DNA from: Lachnospiraceae bacterium
GTDB taxonomy: Bacteria > Bacillota > Clostridia > Lachnospirales > Lachnospiraceae
Direction of reading: 5' to 3'
DNA length: 64,000 nt
NCBI GenBank assembly: GCA_910575565.1
Contig: CAJTFL010000003.1
Coordinates: 124,001-188,000 of the forward strand
In this document: one piece after another, positions 25,969 through 35,099 of the stretch
Layout of the letters: the number at the start of each line of letters is the position of its first letter
Position numbering within the stretch: the first letter of the stretch is position 1
Program-made: the position numbers and the translations under genes
The notes under the pieces: model-generated
Seen by the model: only the letters and a program-made list of their open reading frames with translations
Databases searched by the model: none
Told to the model about the DNA's origin: nothing

Positions 25969-27207
25969 ATGGCCAAAAAAGGCAATATTATCGTAGGGCA
26001 GTCCGGAGGCCCTACATCCGTTATTAACTCCAGCCTGGCTGGCGTTTATAAAACTGCAAAGGAGAGAGGCTTCCATAAAGTATATGGTATGCTTCACGGA
26101 ATTCAGGGATTCTTAGATGAACAGTACGTGGATCTTTCCTCGCAGATCCACTCGGACATGGATATCGAGCTGTTAAAGCGCACACCTTCCGCTTTCCTTG
26201 GCTCCTGCCGCTATAAGCTGCCGGAAATCCATGAAAATCCGGAAATTTACGAGAAAATCTTCACCATCCTGGACAAATTAAACATTGAAGTATTCATTTA
26301 CATCGGCGGCAATGACTCCATGGACACCATCAAAAAGCTTTCCGATTTTGCAATCATAAAAGGACACCGCCAGAAATTCTTAGGCGTTCCTAAAACCATT
26401 GACAACGACTTAGCCCTCACGGATCACACTCCCGGCTTCGGCAGCGCGGCAAAATACATCGGGGCATCCACCAAGGAGCTTATCCGTGACGCCCTGGGAC
26501 TTACTTACAATAAAGCAATGGTGACAATCATTGAGGTAATGGGACGGAACGCAGGCTGGCTTACCGGCGCAACCGCCTTAGCCAGGACGGAAGACTGCGA
26601 TGGCCCAGACTTAATCTATCTGCCGGAGGTTTCCTTCGATGTAGATAAATTCATTAAAAAAATCAGCGATCTGCTTAAGAAGAAAAATTCCGTTGTCGTT
26701 GCCGTATCTGAAGGGATTAAGCTGGAAGACGGCCGCTACGTCTGCGAGCTGTCCGGCGGCGTAGATTACGTAGATGCATTCGGCCACAAGCAGCTTCAGG
26801 GAACGGCAGCCTACTTGGCAGGGCTTCTGCAGCATGAGATCGGCTGCAAGACCAGGAGCGTGGAATTCTCTACCCTGCAAAGAAGCGCATCCCATATGGC
26901 ATCCAGGGTTGATATTGACGAAGCCTTCATGGTAGGCGGCGCCGCAGTTAAGGCCGCAGACGAGGGTGATACCGGCAAGATGGTTGTCATCGACCGCGTT
27001 GCCGACGATCCTTACATGAGCGCAGCCGGAATCTACGATGTGCATAAAATCGCCAACAACGAAAAGCTGGTTCCCAGGAACTGGTTAAACAAGGACGGCA
27101 GCTACGTTACCGACGATTTCATCAACTACATCGAACCGCTAATCCAGGGAGATTATCAGCCCTTCATGGTCAACGGCCTTCCCCAGCATTTGGTGCTGAA
27201 AAAGTAG
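25969..27207 (+). CDS. pfp: Pyrophosphate-dependent 6-phosphofructokinase
   Basis: It interconverts fructose-6-phosphate and fructose-1,6-bisphosphate using PPi, allowing a reversible glycolytic step in the cytoplasm. The 412-residue protein shows VGQSGGPTSVINSSLAG near residue 9, YIGGNDSMDT (Asp instead of the Gly of ATP-dependent GGDG(S/T) enzymes, a mark of PPi use), VPKTIDNDLALTDHTPGFG with the catalytic TIDND, and VMGRNAGWLTG. AAGGGGG precedes the ATG. A strong promoter and a terminator on either side suggest a single-gene transcript. Confidence 0.93.
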   Translation: MAKKGNIIVGQSGGPTSVINSSLAGVYKTAKERGFHKVYGMLHGIQGFLDEQYVDLSSQIHSDMDIELLKRTPSAFLGSCRYKLPEIHENPEIYEKIFTILDKLNIEVFIYIGGNDSMDTIKKLSDFAIIKGHRQKFLGVPKTIDNDLALTDHTPGFGSAAKYIGASTKELIRDALGLTYNKAMVTIIEVMGRNAGWLTGATALARTEDCDGPDLIYLPEVSFDVDKFIKKISDLLKKKNSVVVAVSEGIKLEDGRYVCELSGGVDYVDAFGHKQLQGTAAYLAGLLQHEIGCKTRSVEFSTLQRSASHMASRVDIDEAFMVGGAAVKAADEGDTGKMVVIDRVADDPYMSAAGIYDVHKIANNEKLVPRNWLNKDGSYVTDDFINYIEPLIQGDYQPFMVNGLPQHLVLKK

Positions 27208-27210
27208 TTT

Positions 27211-27230
27211 TCCACTGGCTGAGCTGTTAA
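27211..27230 (+). repeat. Right-border remnant of family A repeat
   Basis: The sequence tccactggctgagctgttaa directly after the pfp stop matches the right end of the copy at 17077 (cccactggctgaactgtta). No inner hairpin or left border is present. Confidence 0.5.
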
Positions 27231-27278
27231 GAAATAAATTTATCCATTATATAAGAACATAATAAAGTTTATTCCAGC

Positions 27279-27327
27279 AAAAACGGTAAATTGATGAGAT
27301 TAACCCTTATCAATTTGCCGTTTTCTT
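27279..27327 (+). terminator. Intrinsic terminator after pfp
   Basis: Arms aaaacggtaaattgat and atcaatttgccgtttt form a long stem closed by a 13-base loop and followed by tctttccctt. Confidence 0.8.
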
Positions 27328-27426
27328 TCCCTTAAGTGTAAATTCTGTACAAAATCAACGGAATAACAGGAAAAAAGTTGTCTAAAACCAGTAAAAATTC
27401 CACAATTTTCCTTCATCCCATAAAAT

Positions 27427-27455
27427 TTGACTTTTTTTTAAAATAATGCTATAAA
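27427..27455 (+). promoter_or_regulatory. Sigma-A promoter of the HPr-like gene
   Basis: TTGACT (27427-27432), 17 bases, TATAAA (27450-27455), about 85 bases before the ATG at 27542. Confidence 0.8.
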
Positions 27456-27541
27456 GAGGGTGTCACTTCAAAAAGAAACACTACATGATGGGTTTTCAGC
27501 AAGGCAAGCCCATTAAGGCAAGGCAAAAAAGGAGTTTGATT

Positions 27542-27787
27542 ATGATGATGGAAGAAAGACGGATTAAACTGCCAACTGTAGCTGACGCAAAAGAATTCGT
27601 AACCAGGGCATCTCAGTGTGATTTTGACATTGATGTATATTATAACCGCGTGATCATTGACGCAAAATCTTTGTTAGGAGTGCTGAGCCTGGACTTAACC
27701 CGCGTTCTCACGGTATCCATGCACGGAAAGAATGAAGCATTCTGCGAATATCTGGATCAGCTGGCAGCAAGGACGATTGCTGCTTAA
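27542..27787 (+). CDS. HPr-like (Crh-type) protein lacking the phospho-accepting histidine
   Basis: An 81-residue protein of HPr size. The Ser46 region is clearly kept: AKSLLGVLSLDL aligns with the KSIMGVMSL tract of HPr. The active-site stretch G-x-H-A-R-P is replaced by LPTVADAKEF, with no histidine in the region. It therefore cannot carry the PTS phosphate at His15 but could still be phosphorylated by HPr kinase at the Ser46 position, as in Bacillus Crh. ATG at 27542 has AAGGAG seven bases upstream. A role in catabolite control is inferred from the Crh parallel. Confidence 0.75.
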   Translation: MMMEERRIKLPTVADAKEFVTRASQCDFDIDVYYNRVIIDAKSLLGVLSLDLTRVLTVSMHGKNEAFCEYLDQLAARTIAA

Positions 27788-27840
27788 GGTTTTAAACGTT
27801 CTAAAAGGGAACAAAGAAAAAGGAAAACGGACACAAGAAA

Positions 27841-27954
27841 ATGATGAAAAAAACAGCCTCATTAAGGAAAATGTTAGCCTTAATGGGGTTGTTTTTAATT
27901 AGTTTTATTATTGCTTTTACCTATAATAATTTAGTGCTTTTCTGGCAAGCGTAA
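27841..27954 (+). CDS. Tiny membrane protein, 37 residues
   Basis: The frame MMKKTASLRKMLALMGLFLI, continuing SFIIAFTYNNLVLFWQA, has a basic N-terminus and one hydrophobic helix at about 12-29. It starts 54 bases after the HPr-like gene on the same strand and would be its second cistron. AAAAGGAAAA lies 16-20 bases upstream, so the RBS is weak. It could also be a chance frame; the lysine/arginine then hydrophobic layout argues for a real small protein. Confidence 0.4.
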   Translation: MMKKTASLRKMLALMGLFLISFIIAFTYNNLVLFWQA

Positions 27955-28027
27955 AATGACTTCCCGCAAGCCAATACCTAGTACTAGCATCAAAATCCCC
28001 CTACCAGTTATCCAAGTTGACAAAGCA

Positions 28028-28975
28028 TCAATCCCCCACAATATCCGCAAAAAACCCCCTGGCCACCTCCTTATCCCGTTCAATCTGCCCTTTCAGCTCT
28101 TCCATCCCGGACATTTTCCTCTCCGGCCGGATAAAATGAAGAAGCCCTACTTCAATCTCCTTCCCATATAAATCCCCATGGTAATCAAACACAAAGGTCT
28201 CCACCCCCACAGGGCTGATCCCTTCCTTCGTTTTTATGGTGGGCTTCCTCCCGATATTGGTCACGCCCTTATACACCATCCCGTCTATGCGGGTTTCCGA
28301 CACATACACCCCGAAAGGCGGCAGATGCTTTTTTGCCGGCGGGCAAAGGTTGGCCGTGGGAAAGCCCAGCACAGGCTCCCCGATATGGTTTCCGTGCACC
28401 ACCACCCCATGGATATAGTAAGGCTCCCCCAAAAGCTCATTCGCCTTTTCAATCTGCCCCAAATCCAGCATTTCCCGGACATATGTGCTGCTGATGTCCC
28501 GATCCTCATCCTTTTCCTTTTCAATGACCTTAAGCTGGTATCCGTAGCGGGGGGCCAATTCCTCCAAAAGCCTGGCATCCCCTGCCCGCTGATACCCAAA
28601 CCGGCAGTCCGGGCCTACCACGATGGCCTTCATTCCCATCTTTCCTGCCAGGATCTCCCGGATAAACGTCTCCGCAGGCATATGGGCGGCCTCCTTCGTA
28701 AAGGGATACTCCACCAGGTAATCGATGCCGATTTTTTTCAGGTTATTCCTTCGCTCTAAGTTGGTGGTAATCACCGTATGCCGCGTTCCTTGCACCAAGT
28801 CCGTCGGCGCTACGCTGAAGGTAAACACAGCCGTCCGGTAATGGTATTTCCGCTTAAATTCCTGCATAGCACCTAAAAGCTTCTGATGCCCTCTGTGCCT
28901 GCCGTCAAACTTCCCTATGGTCACTACCGTAGGCTCCTGGATCTGAAAATCCTTTGTCTTCTCAATATACACCAT
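28028..28975 (-). CDS. ribF: Bifunctional riboflavin kinase / FAD synthetase
   Basis: It phosphorylates riboflavin to FMN and adenylates FMN to FAD. The 315-residue protein has the nucleotidyltransferase motif TIGKFDGRHRGHQKLL (residue 20 on), VVGPDCRFGYQRAGD, and ISSTYVRE. The kinase domain (from about 185) has HGVVVHGNHIGEPVLGFPTAN and GVYVS. It ends the rimP-nusA-infB-rbfA-nrnA-truB run, the usual position in Firmicutes. With the rib operon in the same window, both synthesis and use of riboflavin are covered. Confidence 0.95.
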   Translation of the reverse strand: MVYIEKTKDFQIQEPTVVTIGKFDGRHRGHQKLLGAMQEFKRKYHYRTAVFTFSVAPTDLVQGTRHTVITTNLERRNNLKKIGIDYLVEYPFTKEAAHMPAETFIREILAGKMGMKAIVVGPDCRFGYQRAGDARLLEELAPRYGYQLKVIEKEKDEDRDISSTYVREMLDLGQIEKANELLGEPYYIHGVVVHGNHIGEPVLGFPTANLCPPAKKHLPPFGVYVSETRIDGMVYKGVTNIGRKPTIKTKEGISPVGVETFVFDYHGDLYGKEIEVGLLHFIRPERKMSGMEELKGQIERDKEVARGFFADIVGD

Positions 28976-29013
28976 ACGCTATCTTTCCCCTGGCACGCTG
29001 CCTTGTTAATTGG

Positions 29014-29940
29014 TTAATCTTTGTCCGCCAGGAACATCTTCTTCGGCTTCCACCGTTTTTTTGCCTGGTCATACTGGTATATGCCTAGAAATTCCCCCTT
29101 GCTGGAGTAGACGCGCACCATCTGGCCTACGGCCTCTTCCTGGCTGCTGCCGCCCTTCCTGAGAAATGCCGAAAATATCTTTTCCTCCACCGGGTTTCCG
29201 TTTAATGCCAGCCCGTCCCAGGAAACGCCAAAGACGGCTTTCGGCCCGTCAAACATTTCCTCCACGGGGATAATCAGCTCCTCAAGCCTTCCCTCATCCC
29301 GAAACTGCTGAATCTGGGAAAGGGTATGGCTGTTTTCTAAGGTAAACCGCTCCACCCTGGTCCGCTTCAGCCGCTCCATACAGCCGCCGCAGCCCAGCGC
29401 CTTCCCTATGTCATCGCACAGCGTCCGGATATACGTCCCCTTGGAGCAGGTAACGGTAAGCCCCGCCCTGGGAAGCTTAATCCAGTCCATGGAAAGTCCA
29501 AGGATCTGCACTTGCCTGGCCTGGCGCTCCACTTCCTTTCCCGCCCTGGCCAGCTCATAAAGCTTCTTTCCCTTTACCTTAAGAGCCGAGTACATGGGAG
29601 GAACCTGGCTGTAGCAGCCGATAAAAGAGGCGGCCGTTTTAGCCACCTCTTCCTCTGTCACCTCCACCGGATGCTCTGCCAATGTCTGCCCCGTGGCATC
29701 CTGGGTATCCGTCTCCCGCCCTAAAAGCAGCACGGCCTGGTAAGTTTTCGTCTGATCCGACAGCATATCCGCTAAGCGGGTTCCCTGGCCTAGGCAAACC
29801 GGCAGGACGCCTTCCGCCGCCGGATCAAGGGTTCCTGTATGGCCGATTTTTTTCTGCCCGAAAATCCCCCGAAGCTTCGCCACCACGTCATGGGAGGTAA
29901 AGCCCGGTTCCTTATATACGTTGATCAATCCATGATACAT
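29014..29940 (-). CDS. truB: tRNA pseudouridine-55 synthase TruB
   Basis: It converts U55 of tRNA to pseudouridine. The 308-residue protein opens MYHGLINVYKEPGFTSHDVV and has KIGHTGTLDPAAEGVLPVCL, with the catalytic Asp near residue 40, then YSALKVKGKKLYELAR and CSKGTYIRTLCDDIG. The C-terminal part is PUA-like. It starts four bases after nrnA ends, so the two are translationally coupled. Confidence 0.95.
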   Translation of the reverse strand: MYHGLINVYKEPGFTSHDVVAKLRGIFGQKKIGHTGTLDPAAEGVLPVCLGQGTRLADMLSDQTKTYQAVLLLGRETDTQDATGQTLAEHPVEVTEEEVAKTAASFIGCYSQVPPMYSALKVKGKKLYELARAGKEVERQARQVQILGLSMDWIKLPRAGLTVTCSKGTYIRTLCDDIGKALGCGGCMERLKRTRVERFTLENSHTLSQIQQFRDEGRLEELIIPVEEMFDGPKAVFGVSWDGLALNGNPVEEKIFSAFLRKGGSSQEEAVGQMVRVYSSKGEFLGIYQYDQAKKRWKPKKMFLADKD

Positions 29941-29944
29941 AAAC

Positions 29945-30898
29945 TTATCCCTCTAGCTGCTTCTCAATATGGGCGGAAAGGTTGTTTATCACGTCGTAAA
30001 GGCTTCCTGACATGGTGCACCCGGCGGCCCGCACGTGGCCTCCGCCGCCAAAATAGGCGGCAACCTTGGACACATCCAAAAACCGCTTGGAGCGCAGGCT
30101 GACCTTAAATACCTGGGACTGGATCTCGTAGAGGAAAATCGCGCACTCTACCCCTTTTGTCACCCGCATCTGCTCTACAATCCCGTCCAAATCCTGGCTG
30201 GAAACCCCATAAAACCGCATATCCTTTAAGCGAATCACGCTGAAAATGCACCTTCCTTCCAGGAAGGTAACGCTCTCAAATAATGCCCTTCCCAAAATCT
30301 GGTTCTGTAAGTACGTTTTTTCGTAAAAGCTTTCATCGATAATGGCGGAAAAGTCGATGCCCTTTTCCATCAGCTTTCCGGCTATCCCCATGGTTTTCGC
30401 GGATGTATTGGAATACTTAAACACCCCGGTATCATGGATAATGCCGGTATACAAACACTCTGCCGTCTCTTTCGTGATCATGGAATCATCCAGAAGGCCA
30501 TAAAGCACCTCGCAGGAAGAGCTGGCCCCAGGATCGATCACATTGCTGGCGGCAAACCCTTCATTGGTAATATGATGGTCGATGCAAAGGGTATCCTTAG
30601 CCAGGCCAAATATCCCCTGGCCCTCCCCAAGCCGTTCTTTATCGCTGCTGTCTATGCAGATGCACAAGTCATAGGAAACCTCCTGGGCAAACACCGTCCG
30701 GATCTGGCCGGAGCCGTTTAAGTACCCGAATTTCGCCGGGATCTCCTCCAAAAAAACCTGAGCCTCCACCTGGGGATAGGCAGTTTTCAAATAATTCCAC
30801 ATCCCCAGACAGGAGCCTAGGCAGTCCCCGTCGGGGCGGACGTGGCCAAGAATGGCCACCTCCTTTACACCGTTCAGTTTTTGATCCAATATGGACAT
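29945..30898 (-). CDS. nrnA: DHH-family oligoribonuclease / pAp phosphatase NrnA
   Basis: It degrades nanoRNA and 3'-phosphoadenosine-5'-phosphate. The 317-residue protein shows the metal motifs GHVRPDGDCLGS, CICIDSSD and CIDHHITN of the DHH domain and FGGGGHVRAAGC of the DHHA1 domain. Start at 30898 is chosen because GGGAG lies eight bases upstream; the longer frame has no RBS. It lies between rbfA and truB in the translation operon. Confidence 0.93.
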   Translation of the reverse strand: MSILDQKLNGVKEVAILGHVRPDGDCLGSCLGMWNYLKTAYPQVEAQVFLEEIPAKFGYLNGSGQIRTVFAQEVSYDLCICIDSSDKERLGEGQGIFGLAKDTLCIDHHITNEGFAASNVIDPGASSSCEVLYGLLDDSMITKETAECLYTGIIHDTGVFKYSNTSAKTMGIAGKLMEKGIDFSAIIDESFYEKTYLQNQILGRALFESVTFLEGRCIFSVIRLKDMRFYGVSSQDLDGIVEQMRVTKGVECAIFLYEIQSQVFKVSLRSKRFLDVSKVAAYFGGGGHVRAAGCTMSGSLYDVINNLSAHIEKQLEG

Positions 30899-30964
30899 TA
30901 AGCTCACTCCCTTTCCTCTTGCCATTGCAACGCCGCTGCCATTTACGTCCGCAAAAGATGAGGG

Positions 30965-31378
30965 TTAATCCTCCGGGCTGCCTTCTAAGAAGCCCTCCTC
31001 CCCTTCATCTTCGCCGTCCCGCTTTAAATCCTTCGTCACCTCGTCGATTAAATGGGACATATTGACACCGTATTCAATGGACTGGTCTAAAATAAAGGTA
31101 AGTTCCGGCGTATTCCGAAGGTTGACCCGCCTGGCCAGCTCCCGGCGGATATAGCCCACGCCGCTTTTTAACCCGGCTAAGGTTTCCCTAACGGCTTCCT
31201 CGTCCCCAAGGACGCTGATATACGCCTTGCAGTATTTTAAATCCGGCGTAACCTCCACGGCCACCACCGATGTCATCGGATGTATGCGGGGATCCTTTAA
31301 TCCCCTGCCCAGGATCTCGCTTAACTCCCGCTGGACTTCCATATTTACCCTGGTATTTTTTATGCTGTGTTTTCTCAT
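30965..31378 (-). CDS. rbfA: Ribosome-binding factor A
   Basis: It is a 30S maturation and cold-adaptation factor with a KH-like fold. The 137-residue protein begins MRKHSIKNTRVNMEVQRELS, has DPRIHPMTSVVAVEVTPDLKYCKAYIS (in two adjoining blocks) and VNLRNTPELTFILDQSIEYG. The C-terminal tail is acidic (KRDGEDEGEEGFLEGSPED). It follows infB by 16 bases. Confidence 0.94.
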   Translation of the reverse strand: MRKHSIKNTRVNMEVQRELSEILGRGLKDPRIHPMTSVVAVEVTPDLKYCKAYISVLGDEEAVRETLAGLKSGVGYIRRELARRVNLRNTPELTFILDQSIEYGVNMSHLIDEVTKDLKRDGEDEGEEGFLEGSPED

Positions 31379-31394
31379 ATACTCTCTTTCAATC

Positions 31395-34300
31395 CTATCT
31401 TGGAACTTCTACCATAGCATAAGCCTCGATCAGATCATCTTCCTGAAGATCATTGAACTTGTCAAACACCAGCCCGCACTCATAGCCTGCCTTAACTTCC
31501 TTCACGTCATCCTTAAACCGCTTTAAGGAAGCTACGGCTCCGTCGAACAGCTGCACGCCGTCCCTGGTAATCCTTGCGCTGCATCCCCTGGTGAACTGGC
31601 CGTCCAGCACGTAAGAGCCTGCAATGGTTCCCACGCCGGAAGCCTTGAAAGTCTGGCGGATCACCGCATGGCCGATGACCTTTTCCTCGAACACCGGATC
31701 CAGCATTCCCTTCATGGCGGCCTCCACATCCTCGATGGCCTGGTAAATCACCTTATACAGCCGCACATCTACCTTCTCCCGATCCGCGATGGACTTCGCC
31801 GTTACATCCGGGCGCACATTAAAGCCAATGATAATGGCGTTAGAGGCGGAAGCCAGGTTTACGTCTGACTCATTGATGGCGCCTACCCCGCCGTGGATTA
31901 CCTTGACCATCACCTCTTCATTGGACAGCTTAACCAGGCTCTGCTTCACCGCTTCCACGGAGCCCTGCACATCCGCTTTGATGATGATGGGCAGCTCCTT
32001 CACGTTTCCTGCCTGGATCTGGCTGAACAAGGCGTCTAAGGACAGCTTCGCCTTAGTGTCGTCAATCAGCCGGTTCTTTTCCTCAGAAATAAATGTCTGG
32101 GCAAATGCCCTTGCTTCTTTTTCATTTTCCGTTGATACAAAAATCTCGCCTGCGTTAGGCACATCGTTTAAGCCTAAAATCTCCACCGGAGTTGACGGGC
32201 CTGCCTCCTTTACCCGGCGTCCCTTGTCGTCCATCATCGCACGCACCTTGCCGCTGCAGGCTCCTACCGCTACGTTATCTCCCACGCAGAGCATACCCTT
32301 TTGCACTAAGACCGTGGCAACCGGGCCTTTGCCCTTATCTAACTCCGCCTCGATCACCAGCCCCCTGGCCTTCCGGTTAGGATTCGCTTTAAGCTCCTTG
32401 ACCTCGGCAGTCAAAAGGATCATCTCCAAAAGCTCCTTGATCCCTTCCTGGGTATGGGCGGAAACGGGGACAAAGATGGTGCTTCCGCCCCAATCCTCGG
32501 GGATCAGCTCATACTCGCTCATCTCCTGCTTTACCCGCTCCACATTAGCGCTGGGCTTATCGATCTTATTGACCGCTACGATAATCTCAACTCCTGCCGC
32601 CTTGGCATGGTTAATGGCCTCCACTGTCTGAGGCATCACGCCGTCGTCAGCCGCCACTACCAAGATGGCGATATCCGTAGACTGGGCGCCCCGCATACGC
32701 ATGGCGGTAAAGGCTTCATGGCCGGGGGTATCTAAGAAGGTAATCCTCTGGCCGTTGATTTCCACCACATAAGCGCCGATATGCTGGGTAATGCCCCCGG
32801 CCTCCTTGGCCGTAACATTCGTCTTGCGGATAGCATCCAAAAGGGAGGTTTTGCCATGGTCAACATGGCCCATGACGCAGACTACCGGCGGCCTTGTGAC
32901 CATATCCGCCTCGTTTTCTTCATCCTCTTTCAGCAGCTCGGCAATCACATCCACCTTTTCTTCCTTCTCGCAAAGGATATCAAACTCCATGGCGATTTCT
33001 TCCGCCTGCTCGTAATCCACTTCCTGGTTAACCGTCACCATCTTGCCCTTTTCCTTAAAGAGCTTGCCTACGATCACCGAAGGCTGGACTTTCATCTTAT
33101 CGGCCAGTTCCTTGATGGTAATTACCTCCGGAAGGATGATTACCTTTACCTCATCCTCCTTCTCCTTAACCGGCTTCTGAGGCATGATAAACGCTCCCTT
33201 GGCGGGCTTGCCGCCCTTTAAGCGGCCCTCTTTCTCATCCAGGTTCTTTTTATCGTACTTATCATTCTTATATGCATTTTTGTTGGGACGGCTGCTGGTT
33301 GGCTTGGCCTGGATAGGCGACTCAAAAGCTGATTTGGATCCGCCTCGGTTGTCGCGCCCTCCGGGACGCCCTCCGCCAAAGCCGCCGCTTCTGCCGCTGT
33401 CGCGGCCTCCTTCACGGTTCCCAGAAAAGCCGCCTCTGCCCCCTTCCCGGTTCCCAGAAAAGCCGCCTCGGCTTCCGTCTCGGCCTCCTTCACGGTTCCC
33501 AGAAAAGCCGCCTCGGCTTCCGTCTCGGCCTCCTTCACGGCTCCCAGAAAAGCCGCCTCGGCTTCCGTCTCGGCTCCCTTCACGGTTCCCAGAAAAGCCG
33601 CCTCGGTTGCCGTCTCGGCCTCCTTCACGGTTCCCAGAAAAGCCGCCTCGATTGCCGTCTCGGCCTCCTTCACGGTTCCCGCTAAAGCCGCCTCGGCTTC
33701 CGTCGCGGCCTCCTTCACGGTTCCCAGAAAAGCCGCCTCGGCTGCCGTCCCGGCCTCCTTCACGGTTCCCAGAAAAGCCGCCTCGGTTTCCGTCCCGGCC
33801 TCCTTCACGGTTCCCGCTAAAGCCGCCGCGATTTCCATCTCGGCCTCCTTCACGACTTCCGCTAAAGCCGCCACGGCTCCCGTCCCGGCTGCCTTCACGG
33901 CTTCCGGCAAAACCGCCCCGGTTGCCGTCTCGGCCTCCTTCACGGTTCCCGCTAAAGCCCTCCCGGTTCCCGTCTCTTCCGCCGGAAAAACCGCTTCTTT
34001 GGCCCAAGCCCCTGGCTGTGCCATCCTTTTCCCGGACAGCTTCACGGCCTGCCTGAACATCTTTCTGCCCTTCCGCAGCCTTAGGCTCAGTCACGGCTGC
34101 CTTCGCGGAAGTCTTTCCTTCCTCCGCCTTCTCTGCCGGAGTTTTTCCTTCTGAAACTTTTCTTTCCGGCCTCTCCACCGGCGGAAGGGTCTTTAATGCC
34201 GACTGGTTCCTGCCTGCCCCCTTTTCCTGCTGGGAACCAGAAGCCTGCCGTCCGGGCTGGGACTGACGCCCTTCCTGAGAGGAAGCTGCCTTCCCTTTCT

Positions 34301-34493
34301 GCCCTGCAGGGCGGCTTTTAATCTGCTGTGAATTCTGGGGACGATACACCGCCACCAGCTTTTTCTTTGGAGCGGCCCCTCCGGCCTTCGCCCCTTCTGC
34401 TTTCCCTTCGGAGGAAGCGGCCTTTTCGCCTTGCCCTCCCGTCATATTCTTCCCGGGATTTGCCTGCTCTTTTCCTAACTCATTTATATTCAT
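31395..34493 (-). CDS. infB: Translation initiation factor IF-2 with a large RGG-type repeat domain
   Basis: The GTPase delivers initiator tRNA to the 30S subunit. The protein has 1032 residues, far longer than usual. Residues 1-165 are Lys/Ala/Gln-rich. About 168-385 is a tandem array of a 15-residue unit ([15 protein letters not shown]) in about twelve full copies. The IF2_N domain follows ([21 protein letters not shown]), then the G domain with [26 protein letters not shown] and NKIDKP. The rest is domains II-IV. The insert is basic and Gly/Arg-rich, like eukaryotic RGG RNA-binding tails. Its start overlaps the ylxQ stop (ATGA). Confidence 0.96.
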   Translation of the reverse strand: MNINELGKEQANPGKNMTGGQGEKAASSEGKAEGAKAGGAAPKKKLVAVYRPQNSQQIKSRPAGQKGKAASSQEGRQSQPGRQASGSQQEKGAGRNQSALKTLPPVERPERKVSEGKTPAEKAEEGKTSAKAAVTEPKAAEGQKDVQAGREAVREKDGTARGLGQRSGFSGGRDGNREGFSGNREGGRDGNRGGFAGSREGSRDGSRGGFSGSREGGRDGNRGGFSGNREGGRDGNRGGFSGNREGGRDGSRGGFSGNREGGRDGSRGGFSGNREGGRDGNRGGFSGNREGGRDGNRGGFSGNREGSRDGSRGGFSGSREGGRDGSRGGFSGNREGGRDGSRGGFSGNREGGRGGFSGNREGGRDSGRSGGFGGGRPGGRDNRGGSKSAFESPIQAKPTSSRPNKNAYKNDKYDKKNLDEKEGRLKGGKPAKGAFIMPQKPVKEKEDEVKVIILPEVITIKELADKMKVQPSVIVGKLFKEKGKMVTVNQEVDYEQAEEIAMEFDILCEKEEKVDVIAELLKEDEENEADMVTRPPVVCVMGHVDHGKTSLLDAIRKTNVTAKEAGGITQHIGAYVVEINGQRITFLDTPGHEAFTAMRMRGAQSTDIAILVVAADDGVMPQTVEAINHAKAAGVEIIVAVNKIDKPSANVERVKQEMSEYELIPEDWGGSTIFVPVSAHTQEGIKELLEMILLTAEVKELKANPNRKARGLVIEAELDKGKGPVATVLVQKGMLCVGDNVAVGACSGKVRAMMDDKGRRVKEAGPSTPVEILGLNDVPNAGEIFVSTENEKEARAFAQTFISEEKNRLIDDTKAKLSLDALFSQIQAGNVKELPIIIKADVQGSVEAVKQSLVKLSNEEVMVKVIHGGVGAINESDVNLASASNAIIIGFNVRPDVTAKSIADREKVDVRLYKVIYQAIEDVEAAMKGMLDPVFEEKVIGHAVIRQTFKASGVGTIAGSYVLDGQFTRGCSARITRDGVQLFDGAVASLKRFKDDVKEVKAGYECGLVFDKFNDLQEDDLIEAYAMVEVPR
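33350..33990 (-). repeat. 45-bp in-frame tandem array inside infB
   Basis: About a dozen 45-bp units encode the 15-residue [15 protein letters not shown] motif, with N/S, G/S and S/A exchanges among copies and one shortened unit near the 3' end. Because the unit is a multiple of three and has no stop in any frame, the opposite strand and a shifted frame are also open (33184-34060). These are mirror frames, not genes. Confidence 0.95.
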
Positions 34494-34816
34494 ACTTTAC
34501 TACCTCCGTTCATAGTCATTTGTTTCCCGATTGCTTCCGCAAAACCGCTATCTTCCACGGCGAGGGATGCCCGCATTTCCTTTCCGCAGGCACTGCCAAG
34601 CTGCTCCTTGCTGCCTAAGCAGATGCACTTTACCTGATAATACCTGCACATATCCTGAAACATCTTTTTCGTATTTTCCGATGCCTCTTTCGATACCACC
34701 ACCAGGCAGGCGCGGCCTTTTTTCACAGACTGCTCCGTGGAAAACTCACCGCTTTTCGTCTTGCCGGCTTTTGTGGCCAAGCCAATCAAATTTAATGCTT
34801 TCTGTTCAGAATCCAA
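34490..34816 (-). CDS. ylxQ: Ribosomal L7Ae-like protein YlxQ
   Basis: A 108-residue kink-turn RNA-binding protein encoded in most nusA-infB operons. It shows [20 protein letters not shown] and [16 protein letters not shown], typical of the L7Ae/L30e fold. A TTG at 34816 is the best start: it gives the family N-terminus ([14 protein letters not shown]) and has AAGGAG ten bases upstream, inside the end of ylxR. The frame is open further upstream, but that stretch is ylxR read in another frame. Confidence 0.9.
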   Translation of the reverse strand: MDSEQKALNLIGLATKAGKTKSGEFSTEQSVKKGRACLVVVSKEASENTKKMFQDMCRYYQVKCICLGSKEQLGSACGKEMRASLAVEDSGFAEAIGKQMTMNGGSKV

Positions 34817-35078
34817 GCGCCTCCATCTCCTTTTCCAGCGTTTCATAAACTTCTTTGGGAACCGCCATTTTAAAGGAACGGTCAAGTCCCCTGGACTTCA
34901 CTGCCTTTCTCAGGCACTCTCTGGACGGGCACAGGTAAGCCCCCCTCCCGTTTTTCCGTCCGGTGGCATCAATCAGGATATCCTGCTCGGCTGTCTTCAG
35001 CACACGGATCATTTCCTTCTTGCTCTTCATTTCCCCGCAGCCGATACACTGCCTTAATGGTATTTTCTTCGTGCTCAC
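34806..35078 (-). CDS. ylxR: YlxR/RnpM RNA-binding protein
   Basis: A 90-residue protein with the family motifs PLRQCIGCGEMKSK near the start and GRKNGRGAYLCPSRECL. In Bacillus this protein (RnpM) binds and modulates RNase P. It lies between nusA and ylxQ, and its last codons contain the ylxQ RBS and start (overlap of 11 bases). Confidence 0.93.
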   Translation of the reverse strand: MSTKKIPLRQCIGCGEMKSKKEMIRVLKTAEQDILIDATGRKNGRGAYLCPSRECLRKAVKSRGLDRSFKMAVPKEVYETLEKEMEALGF

Positions 35079-35099
35079 GCTTACGTCACTCCCGCTTTC

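Noticed and set aside
33184..34060. Long open frames antisense and out of frame to infB (Pro/Arg-rich and Ala/Glu-rich)
   Set aside because: They exist only because the 45-bp array has no stops in any frame. They lack RBS and the infB frame has all family motifs.
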